Below are positions 45,277 through 52,349 of a stretch of 64,000 nt of DNA, piece after piece. The stretch spans positions 62,001 to 126,000 of the forward strand of contig NZ_JAHXZS010000007.1 of the NCBI RefSeq assembly GCF_019740335.1, in the 5' to 3' direction. Each line of letters begins with the position of its first letter. The stretch's first letter is position 1. A program made the translations under genes and the position numbers. The notes below the pieces were generated by a model. It saw nothing but the letters and a program-made list of their open reading frames with translations, was not told where the DNA came from and did no database searches. This DNA is from Alteraquisediminimonas sediminicola. Lineage in GTDB: Bacteria > Pseudomonadota > Alphaproteobacteria > Sphingomonadales > Sphingomonadaceae.

Positions 45277-45702
45277 TTATAGTTCCTTGCTGAGTTCGAT
45301 TGCTTCCTGCTGGAAGCCCTCGCGTTGGTACATGGAGGCAAGGGCACGGTCTGACTTAGCCAGAGCTGTACCTACTACCACCGACGAAGCCCCGGCCTCT
45401 CGTGCGGCCTCCTCTAAGAAGGAGACCACATCGGAGAACCTCCCGCCCGGAGCTAGCTGCAATACGAGCTGCTCGGCTAGGATAGGGGTCTCGGAATACC
45501 AAGGCGTAAATATATCATATATTACTAGGTAACATTCATTAACAATATATACGTTATCCATTAGACATAGGTTATTCATTCCTATATCTAAATCCATAAT
45601 CTTATATATATGTTTAGTACTAATCTTTCTTAATCTATCTATCATAGTACTAAGAGTACTTCTTATAATAGGAAGATCAAGAGGGGTTACTTCACGATAC
45701 AA
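45277..45702 (-). CDS. GNAT-like acetyltransferase, AT-rich insert
   Basis: 141 residues from a TTG at 45702 that has AAAGGG five bases upstream and gives YREVTPLDLPIIRSTLST, a typical GNAT N-terminus. The C-terminal VVVGTALAKSDRALASMYQR fits the acetyl-CoA-binding half. A GTG at 45741 is an alternative start. The middle third (about 45490-45670) is strikingly AT-rich with Ile/Tyr/Asn codons, unlike its neighbours, suggesting recent acquisition. Its substrate is unknown. Confidence 0.7.
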   Translation of the reverse strand: MYREVTPLDLPIIRSTLSTMIDRLRKISTKHIYKIMDLDIGMNNLCLMDNVYIVNECYLVIYDIFTPWYSETPILAEQLVLQLAPGGRFSDVVSFLEEAAREAGASSVVVGTALAKSDRALASMYQREGFQQEAIELSKEL

Positions 45703-45868
45703 CGTAGCCCTTTCTGAGTAGTACCAGAACGTGCTGTACACCCAGAAGATATCCGGCTTGGATATCAGTGGTGGTTGTGGTCGGGATGGGTAAACCGAGT
45801 TGTTTCTCTAGCGCCTCGTAGGCCGTGGTATTAAGTCTCATGACTGGTACGGCGATGTTCTGCGGCAA
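45692..45868 (-). CDS. Small phage protein downstream of promoter P3 (58 aa)
   Basis: 58 residues from a TTG at 45868, seven bases after AAGGAA; an ATG at 45841 is the alternative. The longer frame to 45916 would include promoter P3 and is rejected. The product contains NTTAYEALEKQLGLPIPTTT and a hydrophobic AGYLLGVQHVLVLLRKGY end. It is the first gene of the late transcript. Function unknown. Confidence 0.65.
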   Translation of the reverse strand: MPQNIAVPVMRLNTTAYEALEKQLGLPIPTTTTTDIQAGYLLGVQHVLVLLRKGYVVS

Positions 45869-45879
45869 TGAATGTTCCT

Positions 45880-45896
45880 TTGTGCGGGACGGTATC
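45880..45896 (-). promoter_or_regulatory. Phage RNA polymerase promoter P3
   Basis: Third copy of GATACCGTCCCGCACAA, between the RNA polymerase gene and the first late gene. It would drive the structural genes from 45868 down to the capsid terminator and beyond, as the class III promoters do in T7. Confidence 0.8.
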
Positions 45897-45915
45897 GAAT
45901 TAGACGGTAAGCCCA

Positions 45916-48378
45916 TCAGGCGAAGAAGTAGGTGGAGGAAAGGACTTGGTTTAGGTCCAGATTACCTCGGGCCGGTGGGGTAGGTAGATCATAGATAGCT
46001 GCCAGTTCGGCTAGCGGATCATGGGCCTCGTACATGGAGATGAACTCCTCACGGATAACCCTGTAGAGGGTGCCTGCGTCTGCGGCGTGGGTGCCGTAGT
46101 CATCGTGGATAGCTGCCAAGATAAGGCCCTGCTCAGCGGACTTTACTACGGTGAGTGCAAGGTGCGCTGCATCGTGGCTGTGGACGAAGTTAGGGGCTAC
46201 CCCGTTACGGTGACGGCGGACGTCTGGGGTGTCTGCGTCTACGTTCATGCGGAGGAAGGCGTTGCCGCACAGGTTGGTGCGGATACGGTGTCCCTGCTGC
46301 TCTTGGTAGCGCTGGGTTACTGGGAAGCCTGAGGGGGCGATCCAGCGGATTTCATCATGCTCCCCGCGAATGATCTGACGGGCAGCGGCTTGTAGCCACT
46401 CCATCGCTTCGCGGGCCTTGACGACGACGACAGCGATAGCATCCCAGACGAAGTGCGAGAGGTACTGTGCTGCTCTGCCATACTCTTCCTTGGGGAACTC
46501 TAAGGCCTTGCCAGCCTTGAGGTAGTCCCCGACGATGAAGTCCGAACAGGAGAAGCGGGTGGAGCCGTAAGGCAGGGTCATGACGCTGCGCTTGACGAGG
46601 GTGCGGTTGATGCCGTGGGCTATCCACTTGGCGCGGTAGCCACCTTCATCTTCCTCGGCTGCTTGGAGCATGCGGAGGGTCTCGTCTGCGACCATCTGGT
46701 AGATATCGTTAGGGAGCTCGGAGGGCACGAGGTTCGTAGCCTTCCCACCAATCTCATCCCGGAGCATGGCGGAGAAGTTCTGCAAGCCATTGCAGCTACC
46801 ATCCATGCCTACCGGGATACGGTTGACGAAGGTGTCGGGGTCCATGATCCAGTCCCGGTACTCATAGCACCATGCAAGGAACTGTAGGGGGCAGTCAGCA
46901 CCCGTCCAGCCATCGTTGGCTACAGGGTCCTCAGCGAAGCCCATGATGAGCTGGTGGCGGTCTGTGACCCACTGGGCACGATTGTCTAGGGTGTCCTTGT
47001 CGAAGCCCCATTTGTTAGCGCCATGCACCTTGAACCAGAGGACTGCGGAGTCCGTGGAGAGGGGCTTACCGTCTGCGAAGTGCAGCAGGGCCTTCTGCAT
47101 GTCGGAGCCCTGAGGAGATACCCCAGAGGTCTGTGCATAGAGACGGCCACGGAAGTCCGCGAAGTACATGAAGTACACCCGGTCGAACTCCCGGAAGCGA
47201 TCCGCTACGCTGGTAGCGGTGTAGAATCGACCGTACTTGGTGCCCCGGAGCTTCATCTGGGTGAACCATTCTGCCTTGCTGCGCTTCCAGTGGATGAACT
47301 CCTCAGCCTGTGAGGGGCTCATGGTATCCACGGACATGCCGCCGATCAGCCAGTCAGGCTTGGCGGGGGCCGGGAACTCAGCATGGGACAGGATTTCATC
47401 CATGTCGAAGTGTCGGGCTACCTGCCGGATAGCATCCAGCATGCGGCCATTGATCTGCCAAGGCACGTTCTGCAAGGCGTTGATAGCGGCCAGTGGTACG
47501 GTCATGTCATGGTTGTTGAACTCATCCCAGTCCCCGAAGCTACGTACAGCGTAGGGCTGCATGCGGCGCATCTCGGTGGTGTGGAAGCCCCCTTCGGACA
47601 CGCTGGTCCAGTTGATTGGGGCCTCTACGCATGGGAGGTAGTAAGGGGTGGTCTCAGTGACGTGCCCCTTGATCTGGTCAATGAGCTCTAGGACTTCTGC
47701 CGTGAGCCTAATCTCGATGGACTGACGGACTGCATTGCGGCGGGCTGCTGTGATCGTGGTGTACACGAGCTCCACCATGCCTAGGTTAGCGAGGAGGTCT
47801 ACGAGGTAGGACCCGACCTGCGTGACACCACCCGGCCCCCATTCGGGGAAGGGGATGCCGTTGGCCTTGGCCTGCATCTTGAACACTGTCATCCGGTGCC
47901 GTTCGCTCTTGCTCATACGGCGACCCAGATCATTGACGAGGGTGTAGAAGAGCTCGGGGCTAGCGGTCTCGAAGAGGCCAAGCAGGAGCTCGTGATAGAC
48001 GGCCTTGCCTACCGTGTGGCAGACGGAGCGGGAGTTGTAGCTGATAACGCCCCGGTGGTCCGGGTTCAGCATGGCGTTAAGGACATTGCGGACAGCGAGG
48101 TAGGCTACTGCTTCGGGGTCCAATGTCTCCAAGAGGCTTACGTGTGCCTTGCGGCGACCTGCCCGCTTGGCCTTCATGTCATCCTTGATAATCTCGGCCA
48201 TCGGCAGGATGAACCTGCGGTAGATTGCCTTAGCGTAAGGGTTGTTATCTGCCCTGCCTCCTTCTTCGTTGCGGGTCATCATACGCTCAGTACGAGCACG
48301 GCCAAACGAGTACATTTCCATTTCGAGTTCAACCTGCGAGATAGTCCCCGCAGAAGTAGGAGTAGGGTTCAATATCAA
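45916..48378 (-). CDS. Single-subunit DNA-dependent RNA polymerase (T7 gp1-like)
   Basis: 820-residue polymerase that should transcribe phage genes from the 17-bp promoters. Catalytic residues: D526 in GMDGSCNGLQNF, K596 and Y604 in LVKRSVMTLPYGS (T7 K631 and Y639), and D759 in AAIHDDYGTHAADA (T7 D812). The C-terminus YFFA recalls the FAFA end of T7. The start is TTG at 48378 or two codons later, the second having better spacing from AAGGA. T7 RNAP has 883 residues. Its place next to the structural genes is phiKMV-like. All motifs are intact. Confidence 0.96.
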   Translation of the reverse strand: MILNPTPTSAGTISQVELEMEMYSFGRARTERMMTRNEEGGRADNNPYAKAIYRRFILPMAEIIKDDMKAKRAGRRKAHVSLLETLDPEAVAYLAVRNVLNAMLNPDHRGVISYNSRSVCHTVGKAVYHELLLGLFETASPELFYTLVNDLGRRMSKSERHRMTVFKMQAKANGIPFPEWGPGGVTQVGSYLVDLLANLGMVELVYTTITAARRNAVRQSIEIRLTAEVLELIDQIKGHVTETTPYYLPCVEAPINWTSVSEGGFHTTEMRRMQPYAVRSFGDWDEFNNHDMTVPLAAINALQNVPWQINGRMLDAIRQVARHFDMDEILSHAEFPAPAKPDWLIGGMSVDTMSPSQAEEFIHWKRSKAEWFTQMKLRGTKYGRFYTATSVADRFREFDRVYFMYFADFRGRLYAQTSGVSPQGSDMQKALLHFADGKPLSTDSAVLWFKVHGANKWGFDKDTLDNRAQWVTDRHQLIMGFAEDPVANDGWTGADCPLQFLAWCYEYRDWIMDPDTFVNRIPVGMDGSCNGLQNFSAMLRDEIGGKATNLVPSELPNDIYQMVADETLRMLQAAEEDEGGYRAKWIAHGINRTLVKRSVMTLPYGSTRFSCSDFIVGDYLKAGKALEFPKEEYGRAAQYLSHFVWDAIAVVVVKAREAMEWLQAAARQIIRGEHDEIRWIAPSGFPVTQRYQEQQGHRIRTNLCGNAFLRMNVDADTPDVRRHRNGVAPNFVHSHDAAHLALTVVKSAEQGLILAAIHDDYGTHAADAGTLYRVIREEFISMYEAHDPLAELAAIYDLPTPPARGNLDLNQVLSSTYFFA

Positions 48379-48384
48379 TCCTTG

Positions 48385-48534
48385 TTAGGGTCTAGGCTCT
48401 TTCAGCCCGAGCTCCATCCGTATCTCGGTAACGATGACGCGGAGGACGGTGGCGAAGCGGTGGCCGTCCTTGCGCTTCGCAGCGCGGTCAGCCCGCTTGT
48501 CCAGTTCGATCAAGAGGTCTTGGATTTTATCCAT
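48385..48534 (-). CDS. Small phage protein before the RNA polymerase gene (49 aa)
   Basis: The ATG at 48534 overlaps the end of the DUF3310 gene and gives 49 residues starting MDKIQDLLIELDKRADRAAK, a helical, charged protein. A longer frame upstream is a shadow of DUF3310. The stop is six bases before the polymerase start. No known function. Confidence 0.6.
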   Translation of the reverse strand: MDKIQDLLIELDKRADRAAKRKDGHRFATVLRVIVTEIRMELGLKEPRP

Positions 48535-48793
48535 CCAAGCCGTACTCGTGTTCGATAAGCATTTGGATTGTGTGGATTGCCTTCTCAAGGCTCTCCCGCC
48601 CGCCCTTGTCTCGGAAGCGGGTGACGTACTTGATGATGGTGTGCTGCATGGGGTCCAGCCCGTTAGCCATGCTGTATTGGAAGGGCTGGATGGCAAGCCT
48701 GCTGTAGTGGTTCCCGCCGATCTGGTAGTGGAAGGGGGACCTCTTCGGGCTGGCTAGCCCGAGTGTTTCATTGAACTCTTTGACGCTTGGCAT
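48527..48793 (-). CDS. DUF3310 protein
   Basis: 88 residues carrying the DUF3310 signature YQIGGNHYSRLAIQPFQYSM with the later HTIIKYVTRFRDKGGRESL and IHTIQMLIEHE. The family is widespread in phages and sometimes annotated as a nucleotide kinase-like protein, but its function is not established. The ATG at 48793 is preferred for its GGAGAG ribosome site inside the end of the phosphoesterase gene; a frame to 48814 exists. Confidence 0.85.
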   Translation of the reverse strand: MPSVKEFNETLGLASPKRSPFHYQIGGNHYSRLAIQPFQYSMANGLDPMQHTIIKYVTRFRDKGGRESLEKAIHTIQMLIEHEYGLDG

Positions 48794-48794
48794 A

Positions 48795-50006
48795 TTACTC
48801 TCCGATGTGGTCAAGCTGGATTACGAAGCTGTCGTAGAGCGAGAGCCGATTATCTTTCCGCTCACAGTGAAAACCCATCCACTGCGCCGGGACAGAAGAA
48901 TATCCTGCGATGCCAGAATACTCAGTGCCGCCTGCGCCTGCTCCAAAGAAAGCCCCGTTAACAACAAGCTGTCCGGAGTTGAAGGCGGTGACTGTATGCT
49001 TGTCCCCCATGCGGAAGTACGTGAGATGCTTCTTCTCCTGCTCGGCCCGCTTTACTTTGTGGGCTGTCATTGATGCTTCGGTAACGGAGACGCCAACGCC
49101 ATGCTCGTACAGGACATGCTGCCCGTAGAAGTCCGAGGTGGCGTAGCTGCCTTCTGGGATTACCCATTCGATATTGTAGTAGCCTGCCCGATTGCAGACG
49201 AGCTCAAGGCTCTTGTAGAGCGGCCATGAAAGCTGCTGCCGACCGGGCTGGAACATGTTGAGGCCGTGGTCATCCCAGTCATGGTTGCCTGTGATGCAGA
49301 CTACCTTCATCGGGATGGCGAGGCGGGCCAGAGGCTCCACCACGAACTCGAAGATACCGAGGATAGCATCGAAGATTTGCTCCGAGGTCCCGGTGTCCGT
49401 AGCCCGTGCGCTGTTCTTGTGCTTCTTGTCGCTCTCGATGATATCCCCAAGCATGGCGAGGGTGATGCTCTCGATATGGTAGCCTGCTTCAACCTTCTGC
49501 CTGATCTGGAAGAGGGCAGCGCGTCCGAACTCGAAGAGGCGCTTGCGGGCAACCAGTGTGTTGTATCCCGGTGAGAGCTTCCCGATCTGCAAGTCAGACA
49601 GGAGAAGCTCCACCTGTAGGGCTGTGCCTGCCTGTGGGCCCCGTGGGAGGGCAAGAGGATCATTCGGGGGCCTGTGTGCCAGTTCAGCAACAAGGCTCTC
49701 TACGGCGTCTAGGAAGGCTTCCTTGATGCCTACTGCATCAGCAAGGTGTACAACGTCCCGGCGTAGCTTGCTGTTCTCTGTTGAGATACTGCGATTGCGG
49801 GAGAGTTCCTTCGCTCGGATCAGGGTGTCCGTGAACTCCGTGGGGTCCATGCGGTCCACGATGCGGCGGACGTATTGGTGATTGATCTGGCCACGGCCCA
49901 GTGTGCTGAGGAACCGCGCGGCCTTGGTAACGCTTCCGTCGTTCTCATTTAGAGCATCACGAATTTCATCGTGAGAGAACAGATCGGGCTTGATATGCTG
50001 TGCTAT
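48795..50006 (-). CDS. Calcineurin-like metallophosphoesterase with N-terminal HTH-like extension
   Basis: The C-terminal 300 residues carry the phosphoesterase motifs LLSDLQIGK, LGDIIES, ITGNHDWDD and GDKHTVTAFN; it may act on DNA ends or nucleotides in recombination and replication. The first GTG (49859) and ATG (49850) lack ribosome sites, yet the frame is open and protein-like for 49 codons upstream, including DEIRDALNENDGSVTKAARF, a helix-turn-helix-like segment. The extension ends at an ATA codon (50006) overlapping the endonuclease VII stop as ATAG, seven bases after AGGA. Coordinates follow this start; 49859 is the conservative alternative. Confidence 0.75.
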   Translation of the reverse strand: MAQHIKPDLFSHDEIRDALNENDGSVTKAARFLSTLGRGQINHQYVRRIVDRMDPTEFTDTLIRAKELSRNRSISTENSKLRRDVVHLADAVGIKEAFLDAVESLVAELAHRPPNDPLALPRGPQAGTALQVELLLSDLQIGKLSPGYNTLVARKRLFEFGRAALFQIRQKVEAGYHIESITLAMLGDIIESDKKHKNSARATDTGTSEQIFDAILGIFEFVVEPLARLAIPMKVVCITGNHDWDDHGLNMFQPGRQQLSWPLYKSLELVCNRAGYYNIEWVIPEGSYATSDFYGQHVLYEHGVGVSVTEASMTAHKVKRAEQEKKHLTYFRMGDKHTVTAFNSGQLVVNGAFFGAGAGGTEYSGIAGYSSVPAQWMGFHCERKDNRLSLYDSFVIQLDHIGE

Positions 50007-50386
50007 GCGGATTTCCTTTTAGCTAGGCGGACCTTGACGGCCTTGGCGTTACGAGCGAGGCGCTTCTCGTCCTCGGACTTGTGCGTGGGATGGATAAGGC
50101 CGGTGATGTTGGTAGTGTGCCGCTGTAGGTACTTCGCTGCCCCGTTGAGGAAGGCAGGCAGGGACTTGACCCCGAACCTTGCTGCGTTGTTCTCGACCTT
50201 GCCGAGGAGGGAGTTGCAGCTACGGTGCAACGTCCCACGGACTGCCCCTGTGGTATGGCAGTGATCCAGCACAGGGTCCCCTGCTACGCCCGGAAGGCAG
50301 CAGAGGGCGCATAGGTTACGCTGCGATACTAATTGAGCAGAGCGGATCGACTTGATTTGACTGTGAGTTAAGCGTTGCCCGTGCAA
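50003..50386 (-). CDS. Recombination endonuclease VII (T4 gp49-type)
   Basis: 127-residue zinc-dependent Holliday-junction resolvase. Zinc ligands C26 and C29, the catalytic-type block LDHCHTTGAVRG (41-52) and H54-x2-C57-N58 are visible; one zinc Cys of the T4 enzyme is replaced by His. The start is a TTG at 50386 inside the end of the exonuclease gene. In T7-like phages such an enzyme clears branched DNA before packaging. Confidence 0.88.
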   Translation of the reverse strand: MHGQRLTHSQIKSIRSAQLVSQRNLCALCCLPGVAGDPVLDHCHTTGAVRGTLHRSCNSLLGKVENNAARFGVKSLPAFLNGAAKYLQRHTTNITGLIHPTHKSEDEKRLARNAKAVKVRLAKRKSA

Positions 50387-51338
50387 GTGTTACTCTCTCC
50401 TGTAGCCGCTGGGCGGCGTCATATATGTCTGAGGGATAGGCGATGCGGCTGTGGCCCTTGTGGTCCACGAAGTCCGTGACGGCTGCGTGTGTGTCGCAAC
50501 GCATCCAGAGGAGGGCGGCTTGCTCTACGTACCTGTCAGCCCAGTCCCCGCCGTAGAAGTCCCGGTAATACAGGGCCACTGCCTCAGCCGCCTCGGTGGC
50601 GGTCAATGCATCAGCGAGGACCTTGATAGCGGCCCCCTCTCCTACGGTCTTGAAGCCATCGCCCTTGGTGTTGCGGATACCTTCGAGGCCGGGGATATTG
50701 TCCGTTGTGTCCCCCATGACCAACTGCATGAAGAACCACTTGAGGCCGTACTGCTTACCGTCCTTGCCCAGCACATCGTAGTCACCGGGCATAACGCGGG
50801 TGAGGACGTGTGCGTCATCCACGGGCTTCCAGCTTACGTGGAGGCCGGGGAGCATACGCATGTCCTTGTCAGCCGTAGCGATGGCAGCGTAGCCCGGTCC
50901 CCGCCCGATGGCGTAGTGGGAGCAGGCACCGATGCCATCATCAGCCTCGCGGCTGGTCCAGTTCTTAGCTCGGAACAGGTGCCCCTCGTAGCCCTGTAAC
51001 CAATCCTGTAGATAGGCGTGGTTCTTGGGCTTGCTGCCAGAGCGTTTGCCTTGGTAGGGTTTGACGGTAGCGATAAGGTAACGCTCCCCCTTCTGGCTGC
51101 CAGACGCAGTGTTGTGCACCACGATCTTCTCTGAGCCAGTGAGGGACCTGAACTTCTCAATGACGTTCATGGCATTGATGCGGGCCTGCCCCGGTGTGCA
51201 CTCATCGTTCCCACTGGCATAGTAGGCGAGGTAGTCCCCGTCTAAGTGGAGCTCTAAGCCCGGTACAAGGGCGGGTGCTTCAATGATCTGGGGATTGTTC
51301 TCGGCTGCTTCTGCTGTCGCTGTTGCTAGATCGAACAT
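50316..51338 (-). CDS. 5'-3' exonuclease (T7 gp6 / FEN-like)
   Basis: 340-residue FEN-family nuclease removing RNA primers and degrading host DNA. Metal-binding acidic motifs are LDGDYLAYY, READDGIGA, TADKDMRML and GDTTDNIPGLEG. The ATG at 51338 is selected because GGAGG lies seven bases upstream; the open frame to 51389 would run through a terminator hairpin. Confidence 0.92.
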   Translation of the reverse strand: MFDLATATAEAAENNPQIIEAPALVPGLELHLDGDYLAYYASGNDECTPGQARINAMNVIEKFRSLTGSEKIVVHNTASGSQKGERYLIATVKPYQGKRSGSKPKNHAYLQDWLQGYEGHLFRAKNWTSREADDGIGACSHYAIGRGPGYAAIATADKDMRMLPGLHVSWKPVDDAHVLTRVMPGDYDVLGKDGKQYGLKWFFMQLVMGDTTDNIPGLEGIRNTKGDGFKTVGEGAAIKVLADALTATEAAEAVALYYRDFYGGDWADRYVEQAALLWMRCDTHAAVTDFVDHKGHSRIAYPSDIYDAAQRLQERVTLARATLNSQSNQVDPLCSISIAA

Positions 51339-51356
51339 ACTCATTCCTCCAAATGC

Positions 51357-51380
51357 AAAAGGGCACCGCGATGGGTGCCC
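51357..51380 (-). terminator. Intrinsic terminator before the exonuclease gene
   Basis: GGGCACC/GGTGCCC arms of 7 bp with a six-base loop, followed by TTTT on the - strand, 19 bases before the exonuclease start. It probably separates the ssDNA-binding gene transcript from nuclease genes, partially. Confidence 0.65.
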
Positions 51381-51408
51381 TCCTGCCAATTACGCGCTGT
51401 ACGGTTGT

Positions 51409-51519
51409 TCAGTGCGGTCGTTGTCGCCATGTGTCGTAGATCGAGTGAACGAACACGAGCAGCGCGACTGCGAGTATCGTGGCGCAGAACAGTGCGGCCA
51501 CTACAACGGAGTCACTCAT
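51409..51519 (-). CDS. Single-span membrane micro-protein (36 aa)
   Basis: ATG at 51519, four bases after the stop of the preceding gene, encoding 36 residues. SVVVAALFCATILAVALLVF (about residues 4-23) is a membrane helix followed by a charged tail DTWRQRPH. It ends 28 bases before the terminator, so it is the last gene of that transcript. Without a strong ribosome site it probably depends on coupling. A toxin-, holin- or exclusion-like role cannot be told from sequence. Confidence 0.5.
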   Translation of the reverse strand: MSDSVVVAALFCATILAVALLVFVHSIYDTWRQRPH

Positions 51520-51522
51520 GGA

Positions 51523-52338
51523 TTATACGCCTGCAAGTGGATCGGCTACGCCACCACCCAAGGGCTTCTCTGCATCCGGCACGTCTGGCGTACCGCCTGC
51601 TTTCAAGAGCTGCTCAATAGGAGAGCCCGTGAAATTCACTGCGGACATGATGGTGTCCTGCCAGAAGTTCTTGCTGCGGCCTTCCTTGACCACGTTGCCT
51701 TCCTTGTCCTTCTTGTCCTCGTACTTCCCGTCAATGAAGAGGGTGTCCCACATGGGTTGAAGGAACTTAGGGCTAGCGCCCCAGAGGAAGCACTTGAGCG
51801 CATTGACCGGGGGATCAACCTGCACTGGCTTCTTGTCCCCCGTTTCAGGATCATCAACGAAGGCAGGGCGAATGGTGTAGCCATTGGCGTCCCGCAGGTT
51901 AGCGTAGGTTTTCTTGTCCGTGCCCTCTCCCTTGGAGTTCTGGACCACGGTGCCTACGAAGGCCTTGCCGAGGAGCTGGGAGAAGTGGCGGTATTCCTTG
52001 GTGGGGTTCAGCTTGTTGAAGAGCTTGAAGAAGTTAGCCTTCTCGCTGAGGCTGAGGTTCTCGGTGATTGTGATTACGTGGGGCACCAGAGCATCACCCA
52101 TCTTAATGGGTGGGTGCTTCGGCCCGCTGAGCTCGAACTGTAGCTTCACCTTGTCGTTGATCTTCACATCGCCATTGTAGTTCTGGGAGTGCTTACCGAT
52201 TTCGATATAGGAGATTAGGCGGAGCTTAACAAAGCCCTCTGCCGGAAGCTCCCGTTCAAAGTCACCGCCGCCCTGAGACTCGTTCATGTCTGGGCCGGTC
52301 TGTACTGCTTCTTCTACTGCGTCCATAATGTTGAACAT
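51523..52338 (-). CDS. Putative single-stranded DNA-binding protein
   Basis: 271-residue soluble protein encoded between DNA polymerase and exonuclease, where phiKMV-like phages carry an OB-fold or DNA-metabolism protein. LPAEGFVKLRLISYIEIGKH and a beta-rich core with GKAFVGTVVQNSKGEGTDKK are compatible with an OB fold. The C-terminus is Gly/Pro/Asp-rich but lacks the acidic, aromatic tail of T7 gp2.5. AAGGA lies seven bases upstream. The function is inferred mainly from position. Confidence 0.55.
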   Translation of the reverse strand: MFNIMDAVEEAVQTGPDMNESQGGGDFERELPAEGFVKLRLISYIEIGKHSQNYNGDVKINDKVKLQFELSGPKHPPIKMGDALVPHVITITENLSLSEKANFFKLFNKLNPTKEYRHFSQLLGKAFVGTVVQNSKGEGTDKKTYANLRDANGYTIRPAFVDDPETGDKKPVQVDPPVNALKCFLWGASPKFLQPMWDTLFIDGKYEDKKDKEGNVVKEGRSKNFWQDTIMSAVNFTGSPIEQLLKAGGTPDVPDAEKPLGGGVADPLAGV

Positions 52339-52349
52339 AGGTATTTCCT

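Noticed and set aside
22975-45896. The repeated 17-mers as insertion-sequence ends or recombination sites
   Set aside because: They share one orientation, sit directly upstream of genes and have no flanking duplications or transposase, fitting promoters instead.
45841-45916. Upstream extension of the small late gene to an ATG at 45916
   Set aside because: It would translate promoter P3 and overlap the RNA polymerase stop; internal starts with a ribosome site are better.
49990-50020. Programmed -1 frameshift from endonuclease VII into the phosphoesterase frame
   Set aside because: The frames differ by -1, but no slippery heptamer allows tRNA re-pairing in the short overlap, and a TAA in the phosphoesterase frame lies just upstream. 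A non-AUG start explains the extension better.
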